64,000 nucleotides of DNA from Gossypium raimondii (lineage: Eukaryota; Streptophyta; Magnoliopsida; Malvales; Malvaceae), in NCBI RefSeq assembly GCF_025698545.1, contig NC_068569.1, positions 15,624,001-15,688,000 on the forward strand. Direction: 5' to 3'. Under the pieces are notes generated by a model. It saw only the letters and a list, made by a program, of their open reading frames with translations. It searched no databases and was not told the origin of the DNA. Numbering within the stretch: position 1 is the first letter of the stretch; each line of letters begins with the position of its first letter. Positions 39,901 to 51,969 of this stretch are shown here, piece after piece. The position numbers were made by a program, and so were the translations under genes.

Positions 39901-40707
39901 GCTTTCCTCCTTCCTGGTGCCTAGCTAGCAAAGCTCCTTCTACTATTTGTTCTTGCCTCATGAGTCTTCGCTGTTCTTGAGCTTGCAAAGAATTCATCAA
40001 TTCTGCCAAACTGAGTTTAGACATATCTTTTGTATTTTCCAAGGTGGTTATTGAAGCTTCATATCTTTCAGGCACTGTTACAATAATTTTTTCAACAATT
40101 CTAGAATCTGGAAATTTAGTGCCAAGTAACCTTACCTTGTTGGCAATTTCATACAATCTGTCTTGGTACTCTTTGATTGTTTCTGACTCTTTCATCCTTT
40201 GCAATTCAAACTCCCGTATTAAATTTAGCACCTGCATTCCTCGTATCCGGTCATTTCCTTCATATTCTTCTTTGAGATAGTCCCACACTTCTTTTGCTGA
40301 TCGGAGAGTGAGAACTTTTGTGAAAACGTTTGTTGAAATAGCAGCAAACAGAGTTGATTTTGCCTTAGCTTTTCGGGTCTTCTTTTCCTTGTGAGTTTTG
40401 ATTTGGACCATGGTAGGATTGTTCGGCAGCGGAGGTATTTCGTAATCCTCTTCCACGGCCTCCCAAAGATCCAAAGCCTCAAGGTAAGTCTCCATCTTTA
40501 CTGCCCACAGATGATAATTCTGACCATCAAAAACAGGAGGAGCAATTTGAGAAAAGCTGGTTTCGGTCTCCATTTCACACACAGATCCCTTAAGAAAATA
40601 GCTCGGATACCAATTGTAAGATTCAAATGAAGAAAATGGAATAAAAAATAATAAAAATGCAGTTGCAGCAATACAAGAAAGAGTTTAAAGCTTTAACAGA
40701 GAAGAAA

Positions 40708-43465
40708 TGTAATAGCCTAAATTCAAGGTTATCGGAACAGTGGTTTCGGGACCACAAATCCGATGAGGAAAAATTTATTTTTCTTATATTTTTATGGTCT
40801 ATGATTTCACGGAATGATTTTGTGAAAATTTCGTTCGAAAATTTCGACGTTTGGGAACTCAATTTAGTCAAAAGGACTAAATTGTAAAAAGTGCAAAAGT
40901 TGAGTTCTACATGTTAGAGGTGTCCAATTGTTATGAAACTTTAAATTGGAGGTCCTTATATGGTAATTATACCATTGGTAACTTGGTAGACAAAAACGGA
41001 CATGAGATAAGTGAAATAGAAAATTTTTAAGTTAGGGGCAATTTGGTAATCTAGTAATTAAAATGAATTAAAAGGAAAAAGATGGCAAAAATCATCATCT
41101 TCTTCATTAGGACGAAATCAGCAAGGGGAAGCCATAGTTAGGGTTTTCAAGCTTCCAAGCTCCATAGTAAGTGATCCCAAGTCCCGTTTTAATGTTTTTA
41201 CGTTTTGGAGTCCCTAGCTTAATTTAGCTTATTCTAGCAATAATTTAACCTAGGGTTTATATTTGGAAAAATACCCATAGGTGAGAAGTGTTTATTTTGA
41301 TGTTTTATGATAGAATATGAAGCTAGAAATTATGTTAAATAACTTTTGCTAAGCGATTTTAAGTGAAAACGAGTAAAACGACATAATCGGTAAAAATACC
41401 TAATGTTCATAAGTACATGTTTGAGTGGGAATTTGATGTTTCCATAGAAGGGAAAAATGTTCAGAATGTTATAAAACATAAGAATAAGAGGTGAAGTTTA
41501 ATTTCCGAGCCTTGGGGCAAAAATGTAATTATGCAAAAGTTTAGGGGTAAAATTGTAATTTTGAAAAAGTTAGAGTCGAGGGCTGTTTTGATGAATGTGA
41601 GTATTAAATAAGTTAAATTTGCTATTTTAGATCAAGAAGAACGAAACTCGAGGTTAGACAAAGGGAAGAATAAAGTTGAAGACTAAGTTGTTGAATTGGA
41701 CTATATTTGATACCGAGGTAAGTTTACGGTAAATAAATGCAATATTTCAATATTTATTATTAATGCTGTTATTTTCCAGCAATTATGAATTTATTTTATG
41801 AATTTATTTGATGATGATCCAAGCATGAAATGATAGAGAATTAAAATTAAAAAGCCCGATTGATACATAAGAATGGTAATTGGATACGAATGTCATGACA
41901 TTTGGGTAAAGAGATCCCATGTAAGACCATGTCGGGACATGGCATTGGCATCCTTAAGATCATGAGAGGTCCTCAGAAGACCATGTGCGGGACATGGCAT
42001 GGGCACCGAGATGAGAGGTCCCATGTAAGACCATGTCAGGACATGGCGTTATACCGAGATGAGAGGTCCCTATAAGACCATGTCAGGACATGGCATGGGC
42101 ACTAACATGAGAACATCCCATGTAAGACCATGTCTGGGACATGGCTTTGGCATGTTATTATCAGAAGAGACCCGAGTATCCTTATTATTCCAATGTGGTT
42201 CAACGGGCTAGTAAACGAATCAGGTACATGAAAGTTCAGTTAAAGATAAGAAATGGCAAGCTCAGGTGAGTTATAAGAGTTAAAAAATTTATTATATTAA
42301 CAATTGATATTCAACGATGCAACAAGAGAAGAGTAAGTTATGCATACAAGTATATTAAGTAAACAAGCAAGAGAACTAGTATGAGATTAACTAAAGAATA
42401 AACTAGAGATATAGACATTTGAGTTTAACTATTTGAGTTAAATATTGTTATTTATTTGCTAGTAAACTTACTAAGCTTTATGCTTACATCTTTTATTTCT
42501 CTTTCTCTTATAGTATTACAAGGCTACTTCAAGGATCCTAAAGAAGTCGGAGATCGTCCACACTATCAACCACAGCAACTCGGTATTTTTATGTTGAACC
42601 ATGTTGAGTATGGCATGTATAGGGATTTAGTTATTCTAAATGTTTGTATTTATGATCTTGCTAAAGAATGATGTGTAAGTATTTGATGATGCATGGTTGC
42701 TAAAATGGTTAAGTATGGAAGTGTTTGTTGTTATAAAAGTTTAGGTGATAAACTATGCATAGAAATCATAAAAGGGTAAAATTCTGCAAAGAAACAGAAT
42801 TCAGACAGCACTGTGACGTGACTTTGAAAAATCACCTAGGATGGTATAAAATGAATTAGAGGATGAATGATATATGGAATTAAAGCTTGTTGAGTCTATT
42901 TTCATGTAAAAATAACAGTGTAGAAAAAAGAAATTTATATTTTAAGATATGTGAATTTCAGTAAGATAGGGTCAGAACTGTTTTTGGAGTCCCCTGTTCT
43001 GAGTTTAGAAAATAATTAAAAATTGTACAAAAATGGTTATGAGTTGAAATTTACATTCTTAGATTCCTTAATGAGTCTATTTTCTTTAGGAACAAGTGGG
43101 AATAGCATATGAAAATCCTATAATGAGAAAAGTTATTTTTAGTAACAAGAGGTCAGAATAGTCGAATGGTGAAACAGGGGAGACTTTAACTAATAAACTG
43201 TACTAATTGGCTGAACCAAAAATTCTAAAAATTTTATGGTAGGAAGATATATGAGTCTAGTTTCAAGGAAATTTTACGGAGTTAAATTTTGAGTTCCGTA
43301 GCTCAAGTTATAATTAATTTAGTGACTGTTGCGCAATTGGACAGCTTTGCTGTAAATAGTGAAAATAATTTGCAAAAGTAAATTTTTATGCTCCGAATTA
43401 GTAAGATAAGTTAAGTAATGCCTCGTGCTCGACTCCGGCAACGGTCTCGGGTAAGGGGTGTTACA
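40708..43465 (+). mobile_element. Solo LTR B (2.76 kb) inside the copia 5' LTR
   Basis: Starts TGTAATAGCC and ends GGGGTGTTACA, flanked by the perfect 5-base duplication AGAAA (40703-40707 and 43466-43470). Same family as solo LTR A but in the opposite orientation. No coding region; the short open frames in it have no known domain. It holds five palindromic units of the form CCATGTC-GACATGG between 41927 and 42144, spaced about 50 bases apart. Being inside a young copia LTR, it must be younger than that copia insertion. Confidence 0.85.
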
Positions 43466-43699
43466 AGAAACTGCAGAGAATAGTTTTTATTTGTATATAT
43501 GTATTTAAGTTATTCAGTATTCAGCCCTTTAAATAGCTGAGTTACAACGTAGGTTGTTTCCAAAAATATCAATTCTGAGAATCAGAATACTAACAATTCC
43601 CTTCAAAATAGGGATATGCTAACTGTGAAACAAATTTATTGAATTTCAAATAAACAAGAAATCAAACTAACGTTCCTTAAGCAAATAACTAACAGACAG

Positions 43700-45319
43700 G
43701 AATCTCAAGAAGTTGAATGCACAAAACTAATGAAAATAACCTTTTAAGCTGTCTCTTCTTTGTCATTGCCACTCTTAGAGTTGGAAGAACAAATGTCTCC
43801 ATTCGCACTTTAAGTTCTCAATTTAGTATGTTTAATGCTAATCATAAGTTACTTAACACGAAGTGTGTATAATTCGTGTATTATGACGATTTTGTTTCAA
43901 CTAATGGATAACACCTTTTCGATGTTTAACGATGGACGATCTTGTTAGTAATTGAGAGCTAATCTCGGATTAAGTTTGAAAGTTGTACTTATAAATCTTG
44001 TCTCATGGATTATTATTTTACAACTTGATTGTTAGGATAGATGTGGCCCAGAGACTATCGCATTGTATTGCCATTTATGTAGTTGTGGAGAAGGTGAGAA
44101 CAAATAAAGAGAAACTCTTATTGAAAAAATTCAAAAGAAAGTAAATTCGCTATTATAGTTTATTAGATTAATAAGGTTCTAGTTACTTAACTACTAACAC
44201 CTATATTTAGCCACTGAACTATTTTCAAATTATTTTTAGTTAATTCAATCCACTTAGTTTTGTTAGCGTGGCATGCCAGTTAGATGAAGGCTTCATTGAT
44301 TGGGTGTAAATTTTTCGTAAAGACTTAATTAATTTTTTGAAAAATCAATTTAAACCGTAATATTTGAATGGTTTTATGATACTAACTTAAAATTTGCAAC
44401 TAGTCGAACCTAATCAAATTATATTTTTATTGAATTTATATTTCTTATGATGTAAAAATATATAACTTTCAAAAATATTTTACAAGAATTATTAATTAAT
44501 TATCTTTTTACTTGTAAAAATCTATCAAATAATTTTAGAAGCCATACAACAAAGTTCATTTTGTCAGAATAAGATATCAATATTTATACTTATATTGAGT
44601 TTGATGTCACAGTCAACCGGTCATCAACTCGTTATAAAATTACTAAATTACCCTTGCATATTAAATTAAGTTATATTTTATGAGTATTTTTTCTTTTGTA
44701 TATAATAGATCAATAAAATTTGATAATATTAAGATTTGAACTTGTAACACCATGAATAAAAAAATAATTCACTTTGCAATTGTAACCAATGTATATCAAT
44801 TAATTTTTTAATAAATATATTGGTTACACAATTTTTTCACCTCAACCTAGTGTTTATTAAAGGGAAGCTTATGGATGGATTTTTCAACACCAATTCAGCA
44901 AGTATTAGCTACGCAAATTCTTTACAGAAAGCTAAGCCCTTAAGCTGGACTTTGCATAGAGCCGAGGGGAGGGAAGATTAACTTACAATTCTGCCGGTTG
45001 ATTACACAAGAAATGGAATTGGAGCCAAAGAGTACAATTATCTTATCAAAGTTGAGCGTCAAATATGAAAATCTATAATGTATGGAATAGTTATGTTCTA
45101 TTATTTTTATTTTTTTTGAAAGATTTTATTTTCATACATATGCCTGAATATGTGTGGGATGTATACATACATTAAAGAATTGAAAGCCTGGATCACATAT
45201 GACTCCTGACCAGGTGACACACCCAACACATAAATGTTCTTACAACTTTGTAGAACATAACTACATGCGGATTAGGTAGACAAATACGCTGAAAAAAATA
45301 TAGGTTTAGGAGGTAAAGA
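43700..45319. other. Spacer right of the copia element
   Basis: No gene was recognised. About 44180-44300 resembles one arm of a foldback repeat (TTAGCCACTGAACTAT). At 44870-45070 open words on the plus strand could be an old exon remnant, but no family was recognised. Confidence 0.4.
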
Positions 45320-46002
45320 TTAAGCACTGATTCCTCTATCTTTGTTAAGCTTGGAAGCAGCAAGGTTGGCAATGTGGAACTGCGATGTGTAACTATTAGT
45401 AGGGCCATCAAGAACGGAAGGTTCATTCAAGAATGCCCAATTGCTTCGTGTCCACCTACATACAGTCACCCACGTTAACAAAAAATTGTCACCATTTTTT
45501 TGTCTTGATGAGTCGACTAAGATTTATAGCTACTTACCACCCATTTTTCTTTACGATATCCTCCAGGCTTGTTTCGGCGTCCATGTGAAGGAAACCCTGT
45601 TCTGTATGAGGTGAAGGCATGGAGCTTGATCTCATAATGCTCCTTCCATAGCCCTGAGATGGAATTTCCTGTTTTAAATGTGAACTACTTGATTAAAAAC
45701 TTTATTCATGTCTAAATCTTTAATTAAAAAAAAAAAAAAGAAATTGGCACCAGCTGGTTGGAGCTATCTGATGGACTATAAATAGCCTTAAGATGATCTT
45801 CCTCAGTTTTCTTCTTTGATTTCCAGTAAGCTTCAATCTCTTCCTTGGTAAGTGATCGATTCCTTTGGATTGTTGCTGGAAGAATTTCAAATAGCCAGAA
45901 ATTAGACTAAGCATAAATAAAAACACCACGGAAAACATTAAGCTGACAACCTGATTTAGAAGCCGATACAGGAGAATCCCATCCTGCCATTAGAGAACCC
46001 AT
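45320..46002 (-). CDS. Conserved small plant protein of unknown function
   Basis: Four exons on the minus strand: 46002-45951, 45875-45751, 45668-45538, 45455-45320; splice phases close and give 147 residues. It begins MGSLMAGWDSPVSASKS, then RNRSLTKEEIEAYWKSKKK (a charged, probably helical stretch), GYGRSIMRSSSMP, and ends NWAFLNEPSVLDGP...SKLNKDRGISA. The spliced frame and the conserved-looking blocks support a real gene; I recall similar plant proteins with no assigned function. No signal peptide or membrane segment is seen. Its 5' end lies about 740 bases from the end of the pectinesterase gene on the same strand. The second Met, at codon 5 (45990), is an alternative start. Confidence 0.8.
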
Positions 46003-46742
46003 TTCACTGATGATGATGTTTCAATTGCTTGGACCAAAACTAGGTACTGTCTCGTAGCCAATATCTTGAGAAAAAGTGTTTGATATAGGTGAGTGGGATC
46101 TTAACTTTTCCTTTATTTTCTGTCGGGAAGTTAACCTTTTGACTCGTTCTTACCCTCAAAACCATGTTTCTTTTCACAAGAAAATGAATACAGAAGGGCT
46201 ATTTATTAAGGTACTGATAAATAAGATTAATTACTTTGATTTGTATAGTCTCCCAGAGGGCACGCGTTTTGGTCTTATCTCCTAATTCCACTACTCCAAA
46301 CTTGACATTCAACATCCATTAACATACCAGTTTCTAAGCAGAAATCCATGGAGTCGTAGGAAAAAGTCTATTGATACACGTGTATTTTTTTCCTTTTCTT
46401 TTTTAGTCATTGGCCTGCCACAAATGAATTTAATTAGCATCTCAGGTTTTTACGATAAATTAATTAATTTCTAAAGCCTTCAAATTAACCTCAAAACCTT
46501 AACTGATAAGACATAATGCATATGTTTCAAAATATCTTGCACTGCTTTATTAATGTTTATCATGCTCACACATGAGGAAATTCACTTATTATTATTATTT
46601 TGAAATAATTACAAATAAATAATCGAATAAATACAGTATAGTAATAAAAACCAAATAATAAGGTAGAAAAGCATATGCGTAACAACATTGGTCATCCACA
46701 TTACCATATCAGCTAACATTTAAAATTGATGTTTTTTTATGA

Positions 46743-48112
46743 TCAAGCATGTGTAGCTGGGTTGTTAGAAATGGCAGTGGAAGCTTTCTTGAAATGGGTA
46801 GGTGTAGACCTGATCCAACTCCTGCCACCAATCATATTTTTTGTCATGAAAACTTCTGCCTCTTCTGTCGTTAGTTTTCCCGACCATTCAACCCTTTTCC
46901 TTGCATTAGCTCCAGGTCCATAACATTTATATTCTCTATAGAACGTCGTGCTGTAGAATCAAGAAACCAGAACACCATTAGTTCAGTTTCAAAACCTTTC
47001 GGTAATCATGTAAGAAAAGAAAAGAACAGGTTGATCTTTGTCTGGTTTTTGCTTGTACCTTTGCTTGGATGTGTCACCCCAGTCATCCCACCCTTGGGGC
47101 AGTATCGCACCAGACATATAAGATAGGGCAAAAACCACCCTGGAATATGCACCCCATGGCCTTCCTAGTAGAGCACTCCTTACGCCAGTTATCTTGCAAC
47201 CCAAGAAAGTGAAGCCTGTATCCTCTGAAGGAGACTCCCTCCGTTGGGCTGTTATAGATGCATCTCCTTCTGAGAGTGAATGTAAATGGCACTTCTGAAA
47301 AAAAAATGCATATGTATGTCAATGGTTTAGCCTACTAGACAAGCGAACAATATGTATAGGAATATTGACAAGTGGCAAAATCATTATATATTACTTATAT
47401 TCCTGAGTTTTATTACCTCAAAAAGGGAAGCGGCATTCCCACAAATGAAGTCAACTGCTCCTTCAATGTAACAATTTTTGTAATAATGTCTTCCATTGTC
47501 ATCTAGCAAAGTATCTTGATAAGCTAAAATTTTACATCCAAAGAAAGCTGCTCTATCTCCTGATACCCTTAAAGCAACTGCTTTAGTTCTGGCCCCGAAT
47601 GTATTCTATTTATCAAAAAACAAATTCAAAAAGATTAAATATAAATATTTCAAGTTAGACTGTTTCTTGAATTATTGAAAATTTTAGTTTATTCTATTAA
47701 GCATCATATCATTTATTGTTATATATACCTGAATAGTAAGATATCGGGCAACAAAATCTGAAGCCAACACAGTGAAGGTAGGAGATTCAAATATCTCCCC
47801 ACCATCATTCCAAGTTATTATCGTGCCATTTGCTTTTAAGCCACTTATGGTAATGAAGGGCTTGTCAGCAGGGACAACAATCTTTTCTTGATAGATGCCA
47901 GGCTTAACTAATATGAAAACAGGCTCTTTGTTATCGGATGGCACTGCATCAATGGCGTCTTGTATCTTCTTGTAGTCTCCTTTTCCCGATTGGTCGACTC
48001 TTACAAGTATGGCGGTAGAAGTTACCAAAGCATCTACACGAGAACTTGCCAACACGAACATGAATAAAGCCATTACAAACATGCAAAGGTAGCTAGAATA
48101 TGCTGGAGCCAT
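46743..48112 (-). CDS. Pectin methylesterase without pro-region, secreted
   Basis: Carbohydrate esterase family 8 enzyme that removes methyl groups from cell-wall homogalacturonan. Four exons: 48112-47729, 47605-47417, 47294-47059, 46950-46743; 338 residues. Residues 1 to about 28 are a signal peptide ([20 protein letters not shown]), and the catalytic domain follows directly, so this is the type lacking the inhibitor-like pro-region. Visible: GxYxE as GIYQEKI, YQDTLLD with Asp159, [11 protein letters not shown] with nucleophile Asp180, and LGRPWG with Arg236 and Trp238. The usual VDFIFG reads VDFICG here. The frame is open five codons upstream of the ATG without another ATG, so 48112 is the start. 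Confidence 0.95.
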
Positions 48113-48200
48113 TGTTGATATGATCAAGGTGTTGCAGTAAATGAAGAAATGAAGTATACTATGATCTCTGGTTTATGCATAGAGTATGGTGGATGTGGTG

Positions 48201-48209
48201 TTTTATATA
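48201..48209 (-). promoter_or_regulatory. TATA box of the pectin methylesterase gene
   Basis: TATATAAAA on the minus strand, about 90 bases upstream of the ATG at 48112. A canonical sequence at a normal distance. Confidence 0.6.
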
Positions 48210-48259
48210 CATATCAGGGGTCATTTTCTTGCCATGAAAGTGTGACGTATACAACGAAT

Positions 48260-49190
48260 TTCAAGCAACCGTGTATGCATTAATATTAAAAAATGCCAAC
48301 GGTAGCCCCTAACAGAAGTAGCCGGCGAGTACAAATTTTTGGAGGAACTGGACAGACCATGGCCGCCATTTGATTTTTCCTCTAGCTAGCTAGGCTTGTA
48401 CTTGAGAACTTCAACCATCAATTTATTTATTTTTTATTTGAGCTCCAGCTGCTTTGGATAATGTTATAAATCCAGTGTTCTAACAATTTGGGAATATTAT
48501 TAATTTCATGTTGCGCAAGTCTTGGGTATAGCTTGAAACCTACACAAAGAATGCAACTTTCTGGTTCAAATTCTTTGTTACTTTCAGTTTAAGATATAAT
48601 GGCGGATATGTAATGTAATCTTTGTTTGAATGGGTGAGTTGACCATGGCTTCGCCGGTTCCTTTACCTCTAAGTTGGTGGCTGTCTAATTGTCTCCACTG
48701 TCCTTTTTACAGGAATGGGCTAAGGTTTAAGTTGGTCAGGTCAGTTGTTAAGGGATTAATTCTGGTTACAAATGTGAGAAACGGGCTGCAAGAGAGTCCA
48801 CCCACAGTCAAAAGAAGAATTTGCTCAAGCCCAATCTCAAACACATGCCTCAGTGGATGACTTGGAAACAACAAAAAATTAACCATTAATCAGAATCTAA
48901 AAAAGGAATGTAAAAGAGTGATATGATAAGATGGTTAGGAAAAAATAAGTCATCACGATATCAAATAACACAACTTGTCGACTTTCTTTTTTTTTCTATT
49001 GGAGCCTACAGTTTTCTGAACTCCAAATCTTATCCCAGTCGCCTGCTTGTTCCTCCGCTCCTCTCTTTTATCCTCCACGGCTTCTCTTTTCTTTTCTGTT
49101 CCAACGTTAGACCAAAAAGTGGAAGGCTTTCAATAAAAAATTATACTTATTTTCTAAACGGGTCAAGCATCGGCAGAATTTATGGCTTGG
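48260..49190. other. Spacer without recognised gene
   Basis: Nothing with a known domain. Short open frames at 48630-48860 and 48923-49201 are judged to be chance. Confidence 0.4.
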
Positions 49191-49194
49191 GCCC

Positions 49195-49480
49195 GGCCTA
49201 AATTACATCTCTATATCTTTTTTTGTATTTTTAATTTGTTGAAAAATATTTATTTTAATATTTGTAATATATTTATTGTATTATATTTTTAAAATTTATT
49301 TTTATATAAAAAAATTTATTATGGTCAGGCCGGGTCGAGCTCGAGTTTAGCATTTTAAAAATGGGCAGAGCTTGGGTAATATTTTAGACTCATTTTTTGG
49401 GTCGGGTTCGAGCATAGAAAGCAGACCTAAAATTTTGCACCAAGCCAAGCCGACCCAATCCATGTTCAGGTCTAGCCATT
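49195..49480. repeat. Inverted repeat pair, left copy
   Basis: An AT-rich core (GAAAAATATTTATTTTAATA ... AAATTTATTTTTATATAAA) with GC-richer ends made of GGGTCGGG, GAGCTCGAG and CCAAGCC words. The same core and ends occur in inverted orientation at about 50600-50840. Probably one dispersed repeat family; class unresolved. Confidence 0.6.
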
Positions 49481-50599
49481 CGGTTGCTTCTCTTTTTACC
49501 AATTCTTTCCCAGGTTGGATTTTTGCCAAAACTTTTAAAACTAGACAATTAGTTTAACCAATCAGACTATTAATTTTAGATTTGATAGATACAATTATTG
49601 GATTAGAATTTAGCTAAATAAGTTATTAAAATTTTCATAAAAATTAGAATTATTAAAGAATAAAGAAATGCAATTGAACCAGTAAATTCAAACACAGACT
49701 CTACATTTTTTAACTTAGTTCACTCAAAAGTTAATTTAGAGTTGGTTCAGTTTTTTTATCTGAACCAATATATTAATAAATTTTCGATTTAATTGATTCA
49801 ATCAATCAATTCGGTTCGATTCTAATAACCATGATTCTGGTCATCTTAAGATTGATGTTGAGAGAGAAAAATTTGGGCTTTTGTTGCTTCATGGAGCCTG
49901 GCGGTTCCTTTTCTAATTGAAGACATCTAGATCACTTCTATTGTTGTCCATGCAACTTAGTCGACTTACTCATGGGTTTTTTCCAGTCTTTGGAGCCGTT
50001 TTTATTATACATTTATGTTGCTTTGCATTTGATCATTGGAGTTATGTTTTTTTGGTACTAGTTTGATCTCTCTTATTGTTTCGATAGAAAATTTTACGAG
50101 TTCTTGCTTTCAACATTCCTTTTAAAGAGAGAAAATTGATTACACTTAGTAATTTGACCTCTCTCGTTCTTAACTTTTCTTTGATGTTTTGAGACTTTGA
50201 TCTTATTATTTTTACTTCCTGGTGGATAATAACAATTCCTTATAAGGTTATGACGTGTAAACCCGTTCTTGACATTTTGGGCATTAGGCAAAACAATAAA
50301 ATAGAGTTCTTGGTTCCTTAAAAGTTGGTAAAAAAAAATCTTGGACCCTTAAAAGCTATTTTTTTTACCCCTTAAAAGTTGGTATCTGTTTTTTTTTTTA
50401 ACTTTTAAAAGTTAAATTTTTTGGGCCTCTTAAAAATTAAAAAAATAATATTTTTGACCTCTTTCAACCTTGGGCACTAGGCGGCCGCACCTCCAGACAA
50501 CCCCAAGGTCAGGCTTGATGACGTGCTTACATTGTTCTCCTCTTTTGGTGGAGCAACCCTTCAACTTCTCCCATTAGAACTAAAACTAATCTTGTATCG

Positions 50600-50840
50600 G
50601 GTCAATATAAAAATTTAGCCCCATTTTTTAAGTTCCTAAATTTTTGTCCAAGCCTGGCTTAAGTAAAAAGAATATTAAATTCGAGCCCGATTTGGTCTGT
50701 CCATATTAAATTTTTTTATATAAAAATAAATTTTAAAAATATAATACATCAAATACACTAAAAATAATAAAATAAATATTTCTCAATAATTTGAAAATAA
50801 TTTAAAAAAAGTCTTTATATTTAAATAAAACTAAGATAGT
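50600..50840. repeat. Inverted repeat pair, right copy
   Basis: Inverted, diverged copy of the repeat at 49195-49480, about 1.1 kb away. The block TATAAAAATAAATTTTAAAA near 50720 is the inverted counterpart of the left core. The region between them is low-complexity with repeated CCTTAAAAG words (50290-50450). Confidence 0.6.
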
Positions 50841-51480
50841 TGCAATTTAGTAAGCAAATGTCTCTAGAATAGTAGCAATATAATATCAAAATAACAGCAA
50901 ACAACAACAAATAACAACAAAAAAATTTAGGCAAATTCGAGCCAAGCCAGGCCGAGCTCAAGTTAAAAAACCCTAAACCCTAAAACTTGACCCGTTTAGG
51001 AAATAATCAATCCTATTTTTTGAACCTATAAATTTTTATCCGGATTCTTCTACTTTTCAGACAAACTTTCATGACTCGATCCATGACAAAAAAAAAAAAA
51101 TTATACATATCCAATATGGCCATATCCTTCCATTCCCAAATCGAAATTGCAAGTTGCCATAAAAATGAATGGATGCATGAAAGGAAATAAAGAAAAAGAA
51201 AAGGGAGTCCACATTTCATATAATATATTTAAATTAATTACATTCCTGAGGCAAAGGCTTCATCAAACGTAATTAACAATAGCTATAGGAAAACCTCCAT
51301 TTTTATTTTACGATGAAGTATGAAAATCCTGTAATTAATTTGGTTTTATTATTCACTTTATTCTTTGTTTGTCTGCCACGCGTCCCCAATGCAGTTTCCA
51401 CCTCACAACACAAAAACCCGCCAATTAAAATTAACGGACAATTGAAAAATATTTAAAAAGAAAAAGGAAAACGGTTTTTT
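50841..51480. other. AT-rich spacer, nothing recognised
   Basis: No gene or clear repeat. The short CCCTAAACCCTAAA run near 50980 is only two telomere-like units. Confidence 0.4.
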
Positions 51481-51969
51481 AGAAAATCACCAGTCTTTCA
51501 AATTAGAATCAGAGAGAAAGCCGGTGCGGTACTCGCTAACGCAGAGAAGTCTGAGGCGGTGGCAGCGACGGAGATAGGTGGACAGAGAAAGAGAAAAAGA
51601 AAATAAAGAAAACAATCAAACAGCCTGTGTTTATGTTTTATAAACAAAATAAAGGTTACAAATTTCAAGGTTTGATTGGAGATTGTGTAAGTTCTCTGCT
51701 TTCCGTTTCCTGTTTTCCAATGAATTTGTCTCTCCCTTCTGAAAATTCTTACATTTTTCTATGTCCTCCCCTAAAAGTTTTAAATTTTGAAGGCTTTTCT
51801 TTTTTTGTTTGTTTGTTTGTTTCAGGTAAATATCAAAAACCAAAAAGGGAAAAACAAAAACAAGCCCTTTAAGATTTCATATATATTTTCTAGCATTTTT
51901 AGTGATTATTAATTTATCATTATGCTTTATCCTCTTTCTTTAGCTGTATTTAGGCAAAAGTCAAGAGAA

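Larger units (their letters stand above)
33803..43694 (-). mobile_element. Ty1/copia LTR retrotransposon with two nested insertions
   Basis: A copia fossil on the minus strand. LTRs are 33803-34094 (3' side, about 292 bases) and 40615-43694 (5' side, enlarged by a 2.76-kb insert). Target duplication GACAG flanks both ends. A purine tract lies directly inside the 3' LTR (34095-34105) and a tRNA-Met type primer site inside the 5' LTR (TGGTATCCGAGC, about 40603-40614). Parts in order: gag (UBN2 type) about 40582-39791; protease with the DSGCTNHM motif, integrase core and reverse transcriptase with YVDDLL within 39700-37301; RNase H split by a solo LTR (37304-37000 and 34452-34089). The two LTRs differ by about 1% substitutions plus one indel, so it is young. 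It looks nearly whole apart from the two large insertions and perhaps one or two small breaks. Confidence 0.93.

Noticed and set aside
50975-50995. Telomere-like CCCTAAA repeats
   Set aside because: Only about two units; too short to be an interstitial telomere array.
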